Of a stretch of DNA of 64,000 bases, positions 61,272 to 64,000 are shown in pieces. The position numbers and the translations under genes were made by a program. Numbering within the stretch: position 1 is the stretch's first letter; every line of letters starts with the position of its first letter. The stretch lies in contig NZ_JABMCI010000068.1 in assembly GCF_013359775.1 (NCBI RefSeq), positions 186,001-250,000 on the forward strand. The letters are read 5' to 3'. The notes below the pieces were generated by a model. The model was not told the DNA's origin, did no database searches, and was given only the letters and a program-made list of their open reading frames with translations. Origin of the DNA: Cellulomonas humilata. Its GTDB lineage: Bacteria > Actinomycetota > Actinomycetes > Actinomycetales > Cellulomonadaceae.

Positions 61272-62326
61272 CGCACGGGCTCGTGATCGGCAAGTTCTAC
61301 CCACCGCACGCGGGGCACCTCGCGCTCGTGCGGGCGGCCCTGTCCCGGTGCGACCGGGTGACCGTCCAGGTGCTGGGCACCTCCCGGGAGAGCCTCCCGC
61401 CCGAGCTGCGCGCGTCGTGGTTGCGTACGGAGCTGCCGGGTGCGCACGTCGTCGCGGCACTCGACGAGACACCCGTCGACTACGCGAGCGAGCATGCCTG
61501 GGAGGCGCACACGGCTGTGATCCGCGGGCTCCTCGACGCGCCGGTCGACGCGGTGTTCACCTCCGACGGGTACGGCGCGGAGCTGGCGCGCCGGCTCGGC
61601 GCGACGTGGGTGCAGGTCGACCCGGGCCGTCGTGCCACCCCGGTCTCCGGGAGCGCGGTCCGGGCCGACCCGGCGCGCTACTGGTGGGCGCTGCCGGCCC
61701 CGGTCCGCGCCTGGTACGTGCGACGCGTCGTCGTGACGGGTGCGGAGTCGACCGGGACGACGACGCTGGCCGACGCCCTGACCGCCCACTTCGGCCTGCC
61801 CACGGTCGCCGAGTTCGGCCGCGAGTGGACCGTGAGCCGTCCGGGAGGCCCGACCGCCCCCTGGCACACCGCCGAGTTCGACCTGGTGGCCCGCGAGCAG
61901 GCCCGGCGCGAGGACGACGCCGCAGCCGCGACAGCTGTCCCGCTGCTCGTCTGCGACACCGACGTGCTCACCACGACCGTCTGGCACGAGAGGTACGTCG
62001 GCCACCCGTCGCCGACCGTCGGCGCCCTCGCGGCCGGGCGTGTGCCGGACCTGTACCTGCTCACGGGGGACGAGATCCCGTTCGTGCAGGACGACACCCG
62101 CGACGGCGAGCACCTGCGGCACGCGATGCAGGACCGGTTCCGCGAGGTCCTCGCGGCCCAGCCGGCGCCGTGGGTCGAGCTGCGCGGCACCTGCGCGGAG
62201 CGGCTGGAGCGGGCGATCGCCCTCGTCGACCCTCTGCTGGAGACCCCGCGGATGCTCGCGGAGCCCCTCGAGGAGCGCAACGGGGACCAGCAGCCGGTGA
62301 GCGGTCTGCGAGACTCCGTCGCGTGA
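61268..62326 (+). CDS. nadR: NadR-type NMN adenylyltransferase / ribosylnicotinamide kinase
   Basis: Bifunctional NAD-salvage enzyme, 352 residues, with no N-terminal DNA-binding domain, so it is not a repressor like E. coli NadR. The adenylyltransferase domain (1-150) has GKFYPPHAGHLALV with the HxGH site at 14-17 and VSGSAVRADPARYWWALPAPVR. The kinase domain (152-330) has a P-loop reading GAESTGTTTL at 158-167, in which Thr164 stands where Walker A normally has Lys. The rest of the kinase domain (VCDTDVLTTTVWHERYVG, LYLLTGDEIPFVQDDTRDGEHLRHAM) is well conserved. Coupled by GTGA to pnuC before and the AAA gene after. Confidence 0.88.
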   Translation: MTHGLVIGKFYPPHAGHLALVRAALSRCDRVTVQVLGTSRESLPPELRASWLRTELPGAHVVAALDETPVDYASEHAWEAHTAVIRGLLDAPVDAVFTSDGYGAELARRLGATWVQVDPGRRATPVSGSAVRADPARYWWALPAPVRAWYVRRVVVTGAESTGTTTLADALTAHFGLPTVAEFGREWTVSRPGGPTAPWHTAEFDLVAREQARREDDAAAATAVPLLVCDTDVLTTTVWHERYVGHPSPTVGALAAGRVPDLYLLTGDEIPFVQDDTRDGEHLRHAMQDRFREVLAAQPAPWVELRGTCAERLERAIALVDPLLETPRMLAEPLEERNGDQQPVSGLRDSVA

Positions 62327-63921
62327 CCGACACACCCCACGACCTCGGCCAGGTGTCGGCGGCGCCCACCCGCGCCGGTGCACGGAGCGCCCCAGCGGAC
62401 CGGCTCGACCTGGACGTCGACCAGCTCTTCGCCGACGCGGACGGATCTGTCGCGGTCGCGGGGCCGGCACCGCTGGACGAGAAGCTGCGGCAGGCCTACT
62501 TCTGGATGGTCAACCACGCGATCATCAGCCCGCACTACGACGTCGAGTTCCACGACGTGACCCGACCGCGCACGCACTTCCGCCTCGGCGACTCCAAGGC
62601 GGAGGTGGACCTGCCGACCGACCAGTCGTACTCGTCGTTCGTCCTGCTGCCCCTGCTCACGTTCGCGGTGCGGGGCCGGTGCCTGCTGGTCGGCGGTCCC
62701 GGCCGCGGCAAGACCGCCAGCGCGATCCTCATGGGCGTGCTCGCGGGCTACCCGGTGCGGGACGTGCGGCGCGCGATGCAGCACGGGCACCCGCAGCTGA
62801 CGGTGCAGGACATGTTCGGCACACCGCTGCCGCGGGACCTCGTCGCCGCGGAGAGCCTCGCGGACATCGAGGTCGCCTGGCGGTCGTGGCTCGGGCTGCG
62901 GGTCAAGATCGTCGACGAGTACAACCGCATCCCCACCCGGACGCAGTCGGCACTGCTCACCGTGCTCGCGGACGGCTACGTGGAGGTGTTCGACCAGGTC
63001 TACGAGACGGGCGCCGCGGCCTGGTACCTGACCGCGAACGACGACGCCGGCGGCGGCACGTTCCAGGTGGTCGACGCCCTGCGCGACCGCATCGACGTCG
63101 TCGTCAAGGCGCTCTCGTTCAACTCCCGCTTCGTCGCCGACCTGGTGGACCGCGCCGAGCGCGGCGTGCGCCCGGAGGAGAACGTGCCGCCGGCCATCGT
63201 GTTCGACGCCGACGAGCACGAGCGCCTGCACCGCGAGGTCGTCGCCGTGCCGATCCCGGTGCCCGTGCGCCGGCGGCTGGAGTACTTCGCGGCACAGCTG
63301 GAGCTCCTGGAGCGTGCGGCGCGGCAGCTGGAGTACCGCACCAAGGACACCGCGCGCCTCGCCGGGCAGGACCCGCACCTGCTCGCCGCGCTGGACACCG
63401 GCCGCGACCAGCGTGCGGACATCGGCGCGCAGACGCTCAACGGGCTGTCCGTGCGCGCCCTCCAGTCGCTCGTCGCCTACGCCAAGGCCATGGCCTACTT
63501 CCGCGGCAACGCCGAGGTCACGCTCGACGACCTGCGCGCGGTGGTGCCGTTCGTCCTGCACGACAAGCTCCAGCCCGACCTCCAGTCGCCCGCGTTCGAC
63601 GACCCCGAGCGCGAGGCGCTCCGGACGGACCGCGTGTCCTGGATCCGGGACCTGTTCGACACCGCGTGCCGGCAGTACGACGCCGAGGGGCTGGACACCG
63701 ACGACCCGGTCGGCGCCATCCTGGCCGAGCTGGCGACGGGCCTCGACGGGCTCGCGGAGGCCGAGGTGCGTCGACGGCTGGCTCAGATCGAGGGCGTGCT
63801 GTCCGGGTGGGAGGACGCCACCAAGCTGCACGGCAGCCTGTTCGAGGACGCGCTCGCCCTGAAGTACGCCCACCAGCGGTACTCGTCGTACCTGTCCTGG
63901 CTCCGGTGGAGCGGCGCGTGA
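62323..63921 (+). CDS. MoxR-like AAA ATPase
   Basis: A 532-residue ATPase. After an 80-residue leader comes the AAA core: Walker A GGPGRGKTASA near residue 127, Walker B-like VKIVDEYNRIPTRTQSALLTVLADG and WYLTANDD as sensor 1, DALRDRIDVVVKALSFN as the arginine-finger region. A helical domain of about 200 residues without known motifs follows. The order and the VDEYNRIP box recall MoxR ATPases, which act as chaperones with VWA-domain partners. It starts in a GTGA with nadR and ends in a GTGA with the next gene. Client unknown. Confidence 0.83.
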   Translation: MTDTPHDLGQVSAAPTRAGARSAPADRLDLDVDQLFADADGSVAVAGPAPLDEKLRQAYFWMVNHAIISPHYDVEFHDVTRPRTHFRLGDSKAEVDLPTDQSYSSFVLLPLLTFAVRGRCLLVGGPGRGKTASAILMGVLAGYPVRDVRRAMQHGHPQLTVQDMFGTPLPRDLVAAESLADIEVAWRSWLGLRVKIVDEYNRIPTRTQSALLTVLADGYVEVFDQVYETGAAAWYLTANDDAGGGTFQVVDALRDRIDVVVKALSFNSRFVADLVDRAERGVRPEENVPPAIVFDADEHERLHREVVAVPIPVPVRRRLEYFAAQLELLERAARQLEYRTKDTARLAGQDPHLLAALDTGRDQRADIGAQTLNGLSVRALQSLVAYAKAMAYFRGNAEVTLDDLRAVVPFVLHDKLQPDLQSPAFDDPEREALRTDRVSWIRDLFDTACRQYDAEGLDTDDPVGAILAELATGLDGLAEAEVRRRLAQIEGVLSGWEDATKLHGSLFEDALALKYAHQRYSSYLSWLRWSGA

Positions 63922-64000
63922 GCGACGGCGTCGACCGGGGGTCGGCGTTCGGTCGGTGGCTGACGGCGGACCGGGCCGCGGTGGACGTGCTGCTCGCCGG
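63918..64000 (+). CDS. Start of a gene cut by the window edge
   Basis: GTG at 63918 overlaps the stop of the MoxR-like gene as GTGA, and the frame (VSDGVDRGSAFGRWLTADRAAVDVLLA) is open to the right edge. Only 27 codons are visible. MoxR-like ATPases are often followed by VWA-domain partners, which would be the first guess for the rest of this protein, but nothing in the visible part shows it. Confidence 0.6.
   Translation, partial: MSDGVDRGSAFGRWLTADRAAVDVLLA

Noticed and set aside
1..64000. CRISPR arrays, insertion sequences, integrase or attachment sites
   Set aside because: No regularly spaced repeats, transposase or recombinase motifs were seen; the two tRNA genes have no integrase next to them.

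Overview
The window is 64 kb of very GC-rich DNA. It has tightly packed genes, frequent GTG starts and many 4-base GTGA or ATGA stop/start overlaps. Two adjacent clpP genes before clpX, coenzyme F420 genes, MocR, PadR and TipA-type regulators, and TANNNT -10 boxes lying 6-7 nt ahead of start codons all point to a high-GC actinobacterium. A Micrococcales genome related to Cellulomonas is my best guess; the genus is inference. I see no insertion sequences, prophage, CRISPR array or rRNA.

Left part (1-16.8 kb): the end of a probable secreted carbohydrate-active protein, an unknown protein, an orphan nrdI, a PadR-MFS-HEAT operon read leftward, an SDR and a RidA-like protein, a maltokinase-cap-like protein, divergent tRNA-Gly(UCC) and tRNA-Pro(UGG), a DUF389 membrane protein and a glycosyltransferase. 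The protein quality-control block follows (tig, clpP1, clpP2, clpX), then chorismate mutase and a baeRF/Rv2629-type protein ending at a bidirectional terminator.

Middle (16.8-42.3 kb): an acyl-CoA synthetase lies 1 nt after a valyl-tRNA synthetase of the coiled-coil-less type. Divergent from valS runs a Pls-like single-module NRPS with membrane and beta-helix domains, coupled to an M1 metallopeptidase and facing a phosphopantetheinyl transferase. Next are an F420-dependent LLM enzyme coupled to cofE, a YbjQ protein and a HhH-GPD repair protein, and a TM2 protein with two ABC ATPases and two very large FtsX-like permeases. Then come cofC and, facing it, an operon of substrate-binding lipoprotein, permease, ATPase and cofD that matches the cassette proposed to import F420-0.

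Right part (42.5-64 kb): a MocR regulator diverges from a nine-gene operon that reads as reductive pyrimidine (or hydantoin) catabolism: beta-ureidopropionase, dihydropyrimidinase, an F420-dependent LLM oxidoreductase, a four-gene NMT1/THI5-type ABC importer, a class III aminotransferase and a YdfG-like SDR. No classical dihydropyrimidine dehydrogenase is present, so the LLM enzyme may do the ring reduction with F420H2. After it come a heterodimeric ABC exporter, a secreted RICIN-FN3-FN3-sugar dehydrogenase, a TipA-like MerR regulator with its own 19-bp-spacer promoter, a HAD phosphatase, and an NAD-salvage operon (pnuC, nadR) chained by GTGA overlaps to a MoxR-like ATPase and a gene cut by the window edge.

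The theme tying the window together is coenzyme F420: import of a precursor, tail assembly (cofC, cofD, cofE) and two F420-dependent enzymes lie within 20 kb, one of them inside a catabolic operon.
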